In this document: positions 17,693 to 26,369 of the stretch, one piece after another
Layout of the letters: every line of letters starts with the position of its first letter
Position numbering within the stretch: the first letter of the stretch is position 1
Assembly (NCBI GenBank): GCA_964421565.1
Contig: CAYQXJ010000002.1
Coordinates: forward strand, 62,001-126,000
Length of the DNA stretch: 64,000 bases
Source: CAYQXJ01 sp964421565
GTDB lineage: Bacteria; Planctomycetota; Brocadiia; SM23-32
Reading direction: 5' to 3'
Program-made: the position numbers and the translations under genes
The notes under the pieces: model-generated
Told to the model about the DNA's origin: nothing
The model's database searches: none
Seen by the model: the letters and a program-made list of their open reading frames with translations, nothing else

Positions 17693-18253
17693 ATGGGTAG
17701 ACTACCCTCAGGGCGCGGGTCGCGAGGGCGGCTCCAACTGTTGTTGCTGTTGGCCCGCGAGCACCCCGTCCGCTCGCTGCTCGTCCTCGGGGCGGTTTTC
17801 GCTGCTCTGTGGCTGGTGGTGGACTACCTGCACGTCAGCGAGCTCGAGGAGGTTCTGCAGACCATTGAGGCCGTGCGCGACGCCGTCGTCGCGGCAGACA
17901 TCGAAGGCATAATGGAGCACGTTGCGCCCGAGTTCTCCGCACCGCGCCGCACGAGCGGTCGAGCCTCGCAGAGGTTGGGCAGAAGAGCGCTGGCCGGGGG
18001 ATTGCGCATGGCGCTGATGCAGGAGCCGGTCGGTCGGGCGTTCATCGTCTCGCGCGATGTGCAGATTCGCAGCGGCACGGCGCGCGTCGAGCTGCGAGTT
18101 GTCTCCTACCAGGGCGGGCGCATGGCGACCAGCGACTGGGTTGTGGTGCTGGAGCGCAGGGACGACAGGTGGCTGATACGGCGGGTAACGCCGGTGCAGA
18201 TACAGGGCTGGCAGGTCGGCAGCCTGGAGGAACTCATCTACCGGTGGCGGTAG
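17693..18253 (+). CDS. Membrane-anchored small protein with NTF2-like (DUF4440-type) outer domain
   Basis: This is a 186-residue protein. A basic N terminus leads into one membrane helix (SLLVLGAVFAALWLVVDYL), followed by a domain starting LEEVLQTIEAVRDAVVAADI and ending WVVVLERRDDRWLIRRVTPV. That pattern of a helical start and a final beta strand with 'W.i.....' suits an NTF2-like fold, but no catalytic residue is evident. The ATG at 17693 follows GGGAGG. It starts 39 bases after the E1 gene and may be cotranscribed with it. Its last 20 bases overlap the convergent DUF62 gene. The function is unknown. Confidence 0.65.
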   Translation: MGRLPSGRGSRGRLQLLLLLAREHPVRSLLVLGAVFAALWLVVDYLHVSELEEVLQTIEAVRDAVVAADIEGIMEHVAPEFSAPRRTSGRASQRLGRRALAGGLRMALMQEPVGRAFIVSRDVQIRSGTARVELRVVSYQGGRMATSDWVVVLERRDDRWLIRRVTPVQIQGWQVGSLEELIYRWR

Positions 18254-19082
18254 GATCGGCGGATGCGCCGGAAGTCAGGGTCACCGAGTCGCCTTTCTCG
18301 CACCCCAGCATGTCGGCCGCCGAACCCTGGTTTACGGCGACTTCCAGGTAGCCGCTGCTGCCGATGAGGGCCACGAGCTCTCCTTCTTCGACATCGGCGT
18401 AGGCGGCGCTCAGCCCTTTGACCTGTCGGCGTTTCACCGTGACGGCCAGCTTCCCGCTTGCTGAGAAACTGCGCTCGAGCATGCTGGCGCGGATATTAGT
18501 GATCAGGTTGCCGAACTTGTCGATGTAGATGATCTCGCCCCTCAGACTGCCGTCCGCTGCGCGAACGGGCTTGGGCAGACGCAGCTTGCGGATGTAGCGT
18601 TGCTCGGGCCCAAGCTCTGCCGCATCGAGCCCGTCGGCGAGGTAGGCCGCCACCGGGGCAAAGATGTCGCGCCCGTGGAAAGTGTAGCTCGGCTCTTGCA
18701 GGAAGTACTGCGTGTTGGTGACGCGATGGACCTGCTCAGGGCTTGCTTCGTCGTCGATGATGCTCAGCAGGCCGTTGTCAGGCGCAAGGAAATGCTGGCC
18801 GGCGGCGCGCATGTAGAGCACCGCGCGGTCCGTTCCCACCCCGGGGTCGACCACGCACGTGAAGATCGAATCTGGTGGAAAGTAGCGGTAAGAGGCGGAG
18901 AGCACAAACGCCCCCTCTGCAACATCTTGCGGCATGATGTTGTGCGAAAGGTCAATGACGGGAGCGGCCGGGCAAATGGTGCGGATAACGCCCTTCATCA
19001 CGCCCACGTAACTGTCGCGGAACCCGAAGTCCGTCAGCAGCACGATGGGGGGCGCTTCTCTCTTGTGGTGGAAGAACTGCAT
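18234..19082 (-). CDS. SAM hydrolase / SAM hydroxide adenosyltransferase (DUF62 family)
   Basis: The 282-residue protein begins with VLLTDFGFRDSYVGVMKGVI, the DUF62 signature, and has CVVDPGVGT, FLAPDNGLLS, HGRDIFAPVA and IDKFGNLITNI in the standard order across its two domains. Family members split S-adenosylmethionine to adenosine and methionine using water; the related fluorinase and chlorinase use halide. The short-loop form here favours the hydrolase. The start is the ATG at 19082, 12 residues before the first strand; the frame stays open to 19343, but that stretch has no family character. A promoter lies at 19130..19158. The 3' end overlaps the opposing gene by 20 bases. Confidence 0.85.
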   Translation of the reverse strand: MQFFHHKREAPPIVLLTDFGFRDSYVGVMKGVIRTICPAAPVIDLSHNIMPQDVAEGAFVLSASYRYFPPDSIFTCVVDPGVGTDRAVLYMRAAGQHFLAPDNGLLSIIDDEASPEQVHRVTNTQYFLQEPSYTFHGRDIFAPVAAYLADGLDAAELGPEQRYIRKLRLPKPVRAADGSLRGEIIYIDKFGNLITNIRASMLERSFSASGKLAVTVKRRQVKGLSAAYADVEEGELVALIGSSGYLEVAVNQGSAADMLGCEKGDSVTLTSGASADPTATGR

Positions 19083-19467
19083 AGCTATCGCTGTCTGACC
19101 GTACGGAGCAAACCCCAACCGTCGACGCGATTCTACCGACCCGTCGGGCGCGATGCAAGTTGGCGGGCAGTTCAGCGCGGGGCCTTTTCGCCGTGTTGGC
19201 TGCGCACGCCGGTAAGCGCTTGACGGCCCCTGACCGGTGGCAGTACCCTGCTGTGGGGAAAGCGGGCCGAGGAAGAAGGTATGCATTGCCACAACGGAGC
19301 TTTGCGGGCCGGGCAAGACGGCTTTCCGGGCTCTGTTGATCAACCATCCGCTGGAGGGTAGCGAACGGACGCTGCCTGCGTTTCACGACGACGCCGTCAC
19401 CTGCTGCGGGCTGCGTCGGCCGGGCGGAGGTAGAGATGACGGCCAGAGGATCGAAAGCGAGTAGCCT
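19083..19467. other. 385-base divergent intergenic region between DUF62 gene and mreC
   Basis: A minus-strand promoter candidate for the DUF62 gene reads TTGCAT (19158..19153), 17 bases, TAGAAT (19135..19130). On the plus strand, TTGACG (19220..19225) with TACCCT (19244..19249) at 18 bases is a weaker candidate for mreC, which would then have a leader of about 210 bases. No convincing gene, repeat or RNA motif is seen in the rest. Confidence 0.4.
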
Positions 19468-20313
19468 GTGCGACGATATGGCAACACCACCTGGCAGCGT
19501 CTCAGACTGCTTTTGACGCTGGTTGCTGTTGCTGCGTTCCTCTTCCTGCTGCCGGCGCGCTTCACGGCGCCGCTGCGCGTTGCCTTCGACGAGGCCGTCG
19601 GCCCCGCTCAGACCGTCGTTTACCAGACGGGCGGCAAGGCCGTGGCGACCACCGGTTCGCTGACTGATGCCATCTTTGGTGCCGACCGGCAGCGGGCACT
19701 CGAGCGGGAGCTGAACCGTTTGGAGAACGAACGGGCGGCATTGGCCGAGATTGTCAGGCGGCAGAAGATGCGGCTCAACAGCATCGATAAGCTTCAGGTC
19801 AAGCGCTTCGCCTTCCGGACGCTGAGGGCCCCGGTGAGTTCGTACGACACCTCAGCCGTCCGGCGAGCCATAGGCGTGAGAGCGGGCACGAGAGATGGCG
19901 TAGAGAGCGGATTCGCCGTCAGCGCCGACGGAGCTCTGGTGGGCGTTGTCACGCAGGTTGGCCCCTGGCAGTGTCGGGTGCGCCTGATCACAGACGCCGA
20001 GAGCGCCATCCCCTGCCGACTCAGCACGGGACGCTCGGTCTGCATACTCCAGGGCGAGGGCGAGGCGACCTGTACGGTCGATTGGGTGGACCGAGAGCAG
20101 TTCGTGGAACCTGGTGACGTGGTAGTCACTGCCTCGCTCGAACTGACACGGAAACTACGTCTGCCGGACGGCCTGCCAGTGGCCACGATTAGTGCTGTAA
20201 AGCGCGACGGCATGCGGCCCCTGTTTCTTGAGGTGAGCGCCGAGCCCCGAGTGAACCTGGAGCGTCTGGAGGAGGTGGAGATACTGATCCCCGAGGGTGA
20301 CCGGGCCGAGTGA
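19468..20313 (+). CDS. mreC: Rod shape-determining protein MreC
   Basis: The 281-residue protein has one N-terminal membrane helix (LLLTLVAVAAFLFLLPARF), a coiled coil around residues 72-105 (RALERELNRLENERAALAEI) and the periplasmic beta domains of MreC: RAGTRDGVESGFAVSADGAL, VVTQVGPWQCRVRLITDAES, then the closing VEPGDVVVTASLE and VNLERLEEVEIL. MreC links the MreB cytoskeleton to the cell-wall elongation machine. The start is a GTG at 19468 with no clear ribosome site; the basic residues before the helix support it. mreB, mreD and pbp2 are not in the window, so the usual mre operon is split here. Confidence 0.87.
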   Translation: MRRYGNTTWQRLRLLLTLVAVAAFLFLLPARFTAPLRVAFDEAVGPAQTVVYQTGGKAVATTGSLTDAIFGADRQRALERELNRLENERAALAEIVRRQKMRLNSIDKLQVKRFAFRTLRAPVSSYDTSAVRRAIGVRAGTRDGVESGFAVSADGALVGVVTQVGPWQCRVRLITDAESAIPCRLSTGRSVCILQGEGEATCTVDWVDREQFVEPGDVVVTASLELTRKLRLPDGLPVATISAVKRDGMRPLFLEVSAEPRVNLERLEEVEILIPEGDRAE

Positions 20314-20419
20314 ATCAACCCGCTCAGGTGCATGCGCCTGGACCAGAGGCCGGGCACGGACAAGGCCACGGGGAGAACTGCAGCGCGGGCGGCGAACTGG
20401 AAGCGTCTGGCACTGCAGA

Positions 20420-20767
20420 CTACGCGAAAGCCCAGCGTGCAGCGAATCCCGCGAGGTTGAGAGCAAGCAGCGCTGGCCACAGCACCCAGCACAGTAGCGC
20501 CGCGTAGGTCATCTCCAGGCAGAAAGGCGCCCATACGCGGTCGATGAAGAACAGCAGCAGCCCCATAAGCGAGAGCCCGAGCGTTGGGAGCATGACGGCG
20601 AACGCCAGCACGGGGCTTACGGGCCAGAAAACCAAGATTGCCGCTGAGCCTGCCGTCGGCACGAACAGAGCCCCAAACAGCGTCACCAGCAACTGCCTGC
20701 GACTCCAGAAAGCCCAGGCCGCTGCTGCGAAGAAGGCCAGCGCCACCGTGTTAAGGCCGAGTGCCAT
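20420..20767 (-). CDS. Small polytopic membrane protein of unknown function
   Basis: The 115-residue protein is almost wholly hydrophobic, with about four membrane helices (near residues 4-20, 28-48, 50-75 and 85-110) separated by short charged turns such as SRRQ and DRV. I do not recognise a family. Low charge and the regular hydrophobic segments support a real coding sequence rather than an antisense artefact, and no competing frame lies opposite. No good ribosome site precedes the ATG. It is convergent with mreC, though it is not a recognisable MreD. Confidence 0.55.
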   Translation of the reverse strand: MALGLNTVALAFFAAAAWAFWSRRQLLVTLFGALFVPTAGSAAILVFWPVSPVLAFAVMLPTLGLSLMGLLLFFIDRVWAPFCLEMTYAALLCWVLWPALLALNLAGFAARWAFA

Positions 20768-20829
20768 AGATTGCGCAGCTTACATTACAGCGGGCGAGCC
20801 CGCAAGCTGAGGTCGACGCGCGGGCCCTG

Positions 20830-20859
20830 TTGAGCGCCGGTCGATCCGCGCGCTATCAT
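20830..20859 (+). promoter_or_regulatory. Candidate sigma-70 promoter for the GNAT gene
   Basis: TTGAGC (20830..20835), an 18-base spacer and TATCAT (20854..20859). The start would be near 20866, about 23 bases before the ATG. Confidence 0.42.
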
Positions 20860-20888
20860 CAAATGGGACGGATGAGTGAGGAGGCGGG

Positions 20889-21662
20889 ATGCGAGCGATG
20901 GAGGGCGTTCAGGCGTTAGGGCCCAGGGAATGTCGCGCGCTGGCGGGGCGGCTGCCCGACACGCCGGAGACCGTGATCGCCATCCACGTGCTGCGGCGGG
21001 GCTTCGCGCGAGCATGGCTCGCCAGGGGGGATGAAACGGTCCTCATCCGGCATGATTTCAGTCCCGAGGAGCCCACGGTATTCGGCCCCGCTGCGGGGGC
21101 CGTGTGGCCCTTGCTCAAACAGGTTCATGGCTGGCACTGCGTCAATGTCGACGCAGACGCCGCCGAAGCCGTCCGGACGCTGCTCGAGCGCCGACTGGGG
21201 ACGCTGGTGGCGTCCTACGATGATGTTTACCATGTGCTGGACGCTCCGCCGGTTCGGCATCGCTCGCCGTACGTGCGGCGCCTCACACGGCCCGATGCGG
21301 TGATTCTGCGGGCGTCGGCGGACGAGATACAGTTCAACACCTTCGGCAGCCTTGAGGCCCTCCTGACGGAGGGTTTCGCGGCGGGCGCGGTGATCGACGG
21401 CCGCGTCGTTTCGGTCGCCAAGACGACAGCCATTTCGGGCGCGCATGTAGACATCGGCGTCGAGACGCTCGAGGGCTGGCGCGGCTGCGGCCTGGCCACG
21501 GCCGCTGCGTCCATCATCGCTCAATGCGTCCAGAACAGCGGTCGTGTGCCAGTCTGGAGCACAGTAGAGGCAAACGGGGCGTCGCTAAGGGTTGCGCAGA
21601 AGCTCGGATTTCGGGCGTCAGGCCGGCGCGTGTACCTGGTTCCGGACTGGCCGGAAGGCTGA
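20889..21662 (+). CDS. GNAT-family N-acetyltransferase
   Basis: The 257-residue protein has a divergent N-terminal half and a C-terminal GNAT fold: VAKTTAISGAHVDIGVETLE, then motif A WRGCGLATAAASIIA, which binds the coenzyme A pyrophosphate, and VEANGASLRVAQKLGF as motif B. The layout resembles the two-domain GNAT_acetyltran group. The acceptor substrate cannot be told. GAGGAGG lies directly before the ATG at 20889; a second in-frame ATG is 9 bases later. It is a single-gene unit with its own promoter. Confidence 0.78.
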   Translation: MRAMEGVQALGPRECRALAGRLPDTPETVIAIHVLRRGFARAWLARGDETVLIRHDFSPEEPTVFGPAAGAVWPLLKQVHGWHCVNVDADAAEAVRTLLERRLGTLVASYDDVYHVLDAPPVRHRSPYVRRLTRPDAVILRASADEIQFNTFGSLEALLTEGFAAGAVIDGRVVSVAKTTAISGAHVDIGVETLEGWRGCGLATAAASIIAQCVQNSGRVPVWSTVEANGASLRVAQKLGFRASGRRVYLVPDWPEG

Positions 21663-21748
21663 ATGTCGGTCTGCGGTTACGCGTTGCCTTGGCCGGCGGT
21701 GTTCGCTTCGCGCGCGGTTTTCTGCGCGGCTGTGGCGAGTTTGCGCGC

Positions 21749-21776
21749 TTGACGCGTCCGCGCCCTGAGGTACACT
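21749..21776 (+). promoter_or_regulatory. Candidate sigma-70 promoter for the orphan gene-aroA operon
   Basis: TTGACG (21749..21754), a 16-base spacer and TACACT (21771..21776). Transcription would start near 21783 with a leader of about 42 bases. Confidence 0.42.
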
Positions 21777-21824
21777 CGTTGCTGCAAACCCGAGCGAATC
21801 ATTCTGGTAACCTGAGGAGCCTAT

Positions 21825-22277
21825 ATGCCGCGCTCAAAGCCGGGCGAAGGAGAACCAGTGTTGCTGGTGCTGCTGGGCGATGCGGAGCATTCCGGGGCGG
21901 GGGTCGTGCGGGCGCCTAAGGACACAGGCCACAGTTCGGTGATGAGTGCCCATATCGGAGAGGATTACTCCACCACGCGCTGGCCGGTCGTGGTGAAGGT
22001 GCGACGCGGCTTCACGCCCGAGTTTGTGGCGGACCGATTGGAGGATCTGGCCGATTCATTGCGGGATGAGGAGTTTGGCTTCTGGGGCGGCGTGCCGGAA
22101 GAGCTGCCCGAACACGTGGTGCGCGCCGCCGAGGAGGATGCGCGCCGCCTTGGTGTCGGCGAGGGACGCCGGCCTGTCCAGGTTGTCGTCGAGCGCCCCG
22201 AGAGGAAGGGCGTGCTGGTCCGTATAGAGGTTATCAGCGCGGACGCAATCGACCATGAGTTGGAGGCGGAAGAGTGA
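21825..22277 (+). CDS. Conserved-looking hypothetical protein coupled to aroA
   Basis: The 150-residue soluble protein is not of a family I recognise. After a short strand (VLLVLLGDAEH) it has a segment FTPEFVADRLEDLADSLRDE, then an acidic helix near residue 100 and a final strand pair (PVQVVVERPERKGVLVRIEV), ending in an acidic tail. A strong GAGGAG site precedes the ATG. Its stop TGA overlaps a GTG start of aroA by 4 bases, and GGAGG for aroA lies inside its last codons, so it is translationally coupled to aroA. That link hints at aromatic amino-acid metabolism, but no activity can be inferred. Confidence 0.7.
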   Translation: MPRSKPGEGEPVLLVLLGDAEHSGAGVVRAPKDTGHSSVMSAHIGEDYSTTRWPVVVKVRRGFTPEFVADRLEDLADSLRDEEFGFWGGVPEELPEHVVRAAEEDARRLGVGEGRRPVQVVVERPERKGVLVRIEVISADAIDHELEAEE

Positions 22278-23539
22278 GCGCAATGCGCATCGTCCGCCAG
22301 GCGGTTCGTTCCGACGTCGTGCTCGCTGCTCCGCCATCGAAGGCCCACACTCTGCGCGCCCTGTTCATGGCATCGCTGGCCCGCGGCCGCAGCGTGATTT
22401 GCAACGCGCTGTTAGGGAAGGACCAGCAGGCCGCTATCGAGTGTCTGAGGCGCCTCGGTGTCACGATCATCTGCGAGGACGAAGGCGTCGTGGTCCACGG
22501 TGTCGATGGCGAGTACCTGCCGGTTGCCGGAGAACTCCACGTCGGCGAATCGGGAGTGAGCGCTCGCTTCCTGACCGCTCTCGCCTGCCTGTCGGCCTCA
22601 CCGGTTACGGTCACCGGTGTACGACGCATCACGGAAAGGCCGGTCGGCGAACTGGTAAACGGCCTGCGAGAGCTGGGATGCCGCGTCGACTACCTCGGTG
22701 AAGAGGGGTTTCCCCCGGTTTTGCTCCATGGTGGGGGCATACCCGGCGGCAGGGCTTCGATGCACGGCAGCAGCACTTCCCAGTTCTTCAGCGCAATGCT
22801 GACCGCGGTCCCCTACGCCGCACTGTCCACCCGCGTGGCCTGTCTGGACGATATGTCCGAGAAACCCTACGTGGACGTGACGCTTGCGCTCATGCGGGAG
22901 TTCGGTGTTGAGGTCGACAGAGAGGGGTACGAGAGCTTCCTGGTGCCCAATGACGCCGGCTATCGCGGCCGGGAACTGAGCATCGAGGGGGACTATAGCA
23001 GCGCCTCCTTCTTCTTCGAAGCCGCCGCGGTGTGCGGCGCACGCGTGAGCGTCAGTGGCCTGCGGCGCGACAGCGAGCAGGGCGATCGACGTATGCTGCA
23101 ACTGCTGGAGAGGATGGGCTGCGGGGTGCAGTGGGAAGGCGGGCTCGTGACAGTGGAGGGGGGCGAGCTGAAAGCCATCGAGGAGGATATGGGCGATGTC
23201 CCGGACCTGGTGCCGCCACTGGCTGTGGCAGCGGCCTTCGCCGACGGCCGCACCTGCCTGACCAACATCGCTCAACTGCGCCACAAGGAATGCGACCGGC
23301 TGGCAGTCATTGTCTCCGAACTGGAGAAGATGGGTGCCCAGGCCTGCTGCGACGAGTCTTCACTCACCGTGATAGGCGGCACGCCCGCCGGTGCACAGAT
23401 CGATCCGCACAACGACCATCGGATCGCCATGGCGTTCGCCATCGCGGGATTGGTTACGGGAGGACAGCGCATCCAACAGCCCGACTGCGTGGCGAAGTCC
23501 TTCCCGGACTTCTGGGACCGGATTGGCAGGTTCCTGTAG
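22274..23539 (+). CDS. aroA: 3-phosphoshikimate 1-carboxyvinyltransferase (EPSP synthase)
   Basis: The 421-residue protein joins shikimate-3-phosphate to phosphoenolpyruvate, the sixth step of the shikimate pathway. Visible marks are PPSKAHTLRALFMASLA, where the Ser-Lys pair binds substrate, RRITERPVGELVNGL with the conserved arginine, GSSTSQFFSAML, DMGDVPDLVPPLAV with the catalytic aspartate, and NDHRIAMAFAIAGL. The usual GNAGT.MR loop reads GESGVSAR, a variant form. The start is the GTG at 22274, with GGAGG 7 bases upstream; an ATG at 22283 is the alternative. It is coupled to the upstream orphan gene. Confidence 0.93.
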   Translation: MSAMRIVRQAVRSDVVLAAPPSKAHTLRALFMASLARGRSVICNALLGKDQQAAIECLRRLGVTIICEDEGVVVHGVDGEYLPVAGELHVGESGVSARFLTALACLSASPVTVTGVRRITERPVGELVNGLRELGCRVDYLGEEGFPPVLLHGGGIPGGRASMHGSSTSQFFSAMLTAVPYAALSTRVACLDDMSEKPYVDVTLALMREFGVEVDREGYESFLVPNDAGYRGRELSIEGDYSSASFFFEAAAVCGARVSVSGLRRDSEQGDRRMLQLLERMGCGVQWEGGLVTVEGGELKAIEEDMGDVPDLVPPLAVAAAFADGRTCLTNIAQLRHKECDRLAVIVSELEKMGAQACCDESSLTVIGGTPAGAQIDPHNDHRIAMAFAIAGLVTGGQRIQQPDCVAKSFPDFWDRIGRFL

Positions 23540-23575
23540 GCCGTCCGCTGCCCCGCACCGTCGCACGCCTCGTGC

Positions 23576-24931
23576 TCAGCCTTGCAGCCGTAACTTCGTC
23601 TCCCCGTGCAGCGCCTCCACGCTCTGCCGTGATTGGCCCAGCGCGACGATGCTGGCTTCGCCCTCTGACAGGCAGCCGCAGTTGTAAGGGAAGACGCCGT
23701 TCGGCATCCCTGGCCTCCAGAGCAAGTCGCCGAGCGTTGTCGCCAGTTCGTTGAAGGTGCCAGCGTCCGTTCTGGCTCCGCCGGAGAGGAACGCGGGGAA
23801 ACGCTGCCCGCCGCGCTCCAAGCGTTCGGCAAGGGCTTTGGGATAGGTGACAGCGTTCGTGCGCGGGTTCAGCTCCGCCAGGATATACTCTCGCTCCCCG
23901 GTCGGTCCGTGCTCCACGAAGTCGAGCCCCAGCAGGCCAGTGAACCCCTCGTCGCGAAGCCATCCGGCCATCTGAACTGCATCGGACACCATATCGCCAA
24001 GGTGCTCGGCCGATGAGGGCCAGATATTGCCGTCGTACCTCAAGTCGCGGTCCAGCCGCTGATCGGTTGCGCTGACGTGACGGATGGCTCCGCTGCCCGG
24101 CTCGATGCAGACCTGCACGTTCGGCGTCACCGCGACGGGCAGCATGGCCTCCACCAGATAGACGGTGTTATCACGGCTGGCGGCGATGGCGTCCATGCTG
24201 CGTGCCATGCACTCGGCCCTGCCGTCGACGATGTGGGTAGCCGTGCCGGATGCGCCCCGGGAGCCGCGCACGATGACGCGGCCCGTCACAGGGAGCCAGC
24301 GCGGTACTGCCGCACGCAGGGGTGCGACGTCCCGGGGTGTTCCGTCGGCCTTCGGCTCCAGGCGCACTACTTCTCCCGGCGCGGTAGGAACCCCCAGTTC
24401 CTGCGCCTTGCGCCGGGCCAGGTGCTTCTGAGTTGCGTGTTCGATGGTTGCGGGTGGGCCACCCAGGACGATCACCTCGGCACCCAGCGCGTCTTCCAGC
24501 GCCGCCGCCAGCTCGAACTCCGCCGCCGATGCGATGAACGGGTTGAGGATGAGCCTGTCCTCGGCACCCACCAGGTCGCGTATGCGGCTGAGAGCCCCGG
24601 TGTCCGCCGCGAGCCGATGGGCAAGGTTGGCGTCGGGCGCGTCGAGCTCGGCGGGCACAACGATCCCGTCTCCGCTCGGGCCGACTCCACATGAGGAGAG
24701 GTATTGCAGATATGACGCGTCGACAGGTGACGCGACACATACGATATCCGCCGGCCCGGCTGCCAACAGTGCCCTTTCGGCATAGACGTCAAGCCCCGAG
24801 AGCATCTTGGCGAGCGCCCGGCTGGTGGGCATTGACGCGAGGCCATGCACGAACACGTGCGGGGCGCTGAACACGTCGTAGCAGTCCAATATGGTGCTCC
24901 ACGCGGCGGGTTTGGGCGCGCTTTTCGTCAT
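23576..24931 (-). CDS. ATP-grasp domain protein, substrate unknown
   Basis: The 451-residue protein has an N-terminal pre-ATP-grasp-like half with DIVCVASPVDASYLQYLS near residue 60, and an ATP-grasp half: KHLARRKAQELGVPTAPGE, where a lysine and the 'G.P.p' turn are typical, RVIVRGSRGASGTATH as the flexible glycine-rich loop, and the metal-binding end GLLGLDFVEHG followed by EYILAELNPRTNAVT (Glu and Asn ligands). Such enzymes join a carboxylate to an amine or thiol through an acyl phosphate. I cannot match it to a named ligase. The ATG at 24931 is 13 bases past the M48 gene stop and lacks a clear ribosome site. It is the third gene of the lipoprotein-M48-ATP-grasp operon. Confidence 0.78.
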   Translation of the reverse strand: MTKSAPKPAAWSTILDCYDVFSAPHVFVHGLASMPTSRALAKMLSGLDVYAERALLAAGPADIVCVASPVDASYLQYLSSCGVGPSGDGIVVPAELDAPDANLAHRLAADTGALSRIRDLVGAEDRLILNPFIASAAEFELAAALEDALGAEVIVLGGPPATIEHATQKHLARRKAQELGVPTAPGEVVRLEPKADGTPRDVAPLRAAVPRWLPVTGRVIVRGSRGASGTATHIVDGRAECMARSMDAIAASRDNTVYLVEAMLPVAVTPNVQVCIEPGSGAIRHVSATDQRLDRDLRYDGNIWPSSAEHLGDMVSDAVQMAGWLRDEGFTGLLGLDFVEHGPTGEREYILAELNPRTNAVTYPKALAERLERGGQRFPAFLSGGARTDAGTFNELATTLGDLLWRPGMPNGVFPYNCGCLSEGEASIVALGQSRQSVEALHGETKLRLQG

Positions 24932-24944
24932 GCGGAAAGGGCCA

Positions 24945-26369
24945 TCACTTTGGGCTGGCGGGAACGGCCGGCTGCAGGGCCTGCATCCGGGCTCCGGCGC
25001 GGATTCCATCCCGGCCGTCGAGGCCGGCTTCAAGGGCGTTGCGGTAGCTCTGATAGGCGAGTTCGGGCCTTCCGAGCTCGTCGTATGACACGGCGAGCAT
25101 GTAGTGGAAATCCGGCCTGCCGGCAGAGCTCTGCGCGACAGCGGAGAGCGGCTGCACGGCCTGTGCGTACTTGCCCTGTTTGAATCGGGCGATGCCGAGC
25201 CCGGCGACTGCCGTTACTCCGCCGGGGAACTCAAGGGCCGCCTTCTCAAACTCACGCTCGGCAGCCGCGTTGTCCCCTTCGGCCAGATAGGCACGGCCCA
25301 GGCCGATGTTGGCGAGCACGTAGCGAGGGTCTACGTTCAACGAATCTCTGTAGGCCGATGTGGCTTCCTGCACGCGGCCCAGCCCGAGCAGCGCGTCGCC
25401 CTTCAGCCGGTGGAAGGGCGCCTGGTCGTCGCGCATCTGAAGCGCCTCCCCTGCGGCCGATAACGCGTCGGTGAACTGTTTTTGGTTGAGCGCCTTCATT
25501 CCGCGATCGTATGGGCCGAAGGCCCGCTCCACGTCGTGCAGGCGTTCACACCGCCGCTGCCAGCGTTCGGCGAACACGCCGTCGCCCTGTATGTAACGTT
25601 CCGCGATGCCCTTCTCCGAGATGACGCTTTCAATCTCCTGGACACGGTCTCCGGCGCCGGGGTGGGTGGACAGGTAACGGTCCAGCACATTGTCCTGGCG
25701 GGCGCTCAGGGACGCCAGCAGCTCCTGCATGCTGATGGCCTGTCGGGGATCCCAGCCGGAGAGCGCCATGTAGTACGTGCCGACACGGTCGGCCTGACGC
25801 TCCTGCTCCCGACTGTAGGAGAGCCCGAGCAAGGTGACACCGACTTCGCCGACTCCCAAGGCGATGCGCCCGAGCTGAGATTCGCCGGCGGCAGAACCCG
25901 CCGCCCCGAACAGCAACGAGAGGGCGAGGCCCTGGCTGAGCCGCTGGGCGGAATGACCCGCCGCGACGTGCGCGAGCTCGTGGCCCATCACGGCGGCGAA
26001 CTGCGCCTCGTTCTTCAGTTGGGCCAGGAACCCCCGTGTGGCGTAAACGTGGGCAGGTATGGCGAAAGCATTCACTACGGAGGTGTTGAGCATAGTGAAC
26101 TCCATCGGCATCTCGGGCCGATGCGAGCTCTCGTGCAGCCGCATGACGATGGTGCCAAGGTAACGGTTCAACTCCTGGTCATAGTACTCCCCGTCGTACA
26201 TGAAGATGATGTTCGGGTGGTTCTGGTCGCCGAGCCGCACCTCGTCCGAGAGTGACAGCAGATTGAACTGGCGACTGCCGGTGACAGGATTTACCTGGCA
26301 ACCGCTCGTTGCCAGAGCACATGCTGCCAGCAGCACGAGGGCGAGCGGACCCCTTCGTATGGGGCTCAT
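24945..26369 (-). CDS. M48 metallopeptidase lipoprotein with TPR repeats (BepA-like)
   Basis: The 474-residue protein starts with a lipoprotein signal (LALVLLAACALATSGC, Cys24). The zinc site is MGHELAHVAAGH at residues 129-140 (HExxH), with the third ligand in SREQERQADRVG. The C-terminal 200 residues are TPR-like helices (FHRLKGDALLGLGRVQEATS, YVLANIGLGRAYLAEGDNAA, FHYMLAVSYDELGRPELAYQ). This is the build of BepA/YfgC, a periplasmic protease and chaperone in outer-membrane protein quality control. The start at 26369 overlaps the small lipoprotein's stop (ATGA). The ATP-grasp gene follows. Confidence 0.88.
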   Translation of the reverse strand: MSPIRRGPLALVLLAACALATSGCQVNPVTGSRQFNLLSLSDEVRLGDQNHPNIIFMYDGEYYDQELNRYLGTIVMRLHESSHRPEMPMEFTMLNTSVVNAFAIPAHVYATRGFLAQLKNEAQFAAVMGHELAHVAAGHSAQRLSQGLALSLLFGAAGSAAGESQLGRIALGVGEVGVTLLGLSYSREQERQADRVGTYYMALSGWDPRQAISMQELLASLSARQDNVLDRYLSTHPGAGDRVQEIESVISEKGIAERYIQGDGVFAERWQRRCERLHDVERAFGPYDRGMKALNQKQFTDALSAAGEALQMRDDQAPFHRLKGDALLGLGRVQEATSAYRDSLNVDPRYVLANIGLGRAYLAEGDNAAAEREFEKAALEFPGGVTAVAGLGIARFKQGKYAQAVQPLSAVAQSSAGRPDFHYMLAVSYDELGRPELAYQSYRNALEAGLDGRDGIRAGARMQALQPAVPASPK

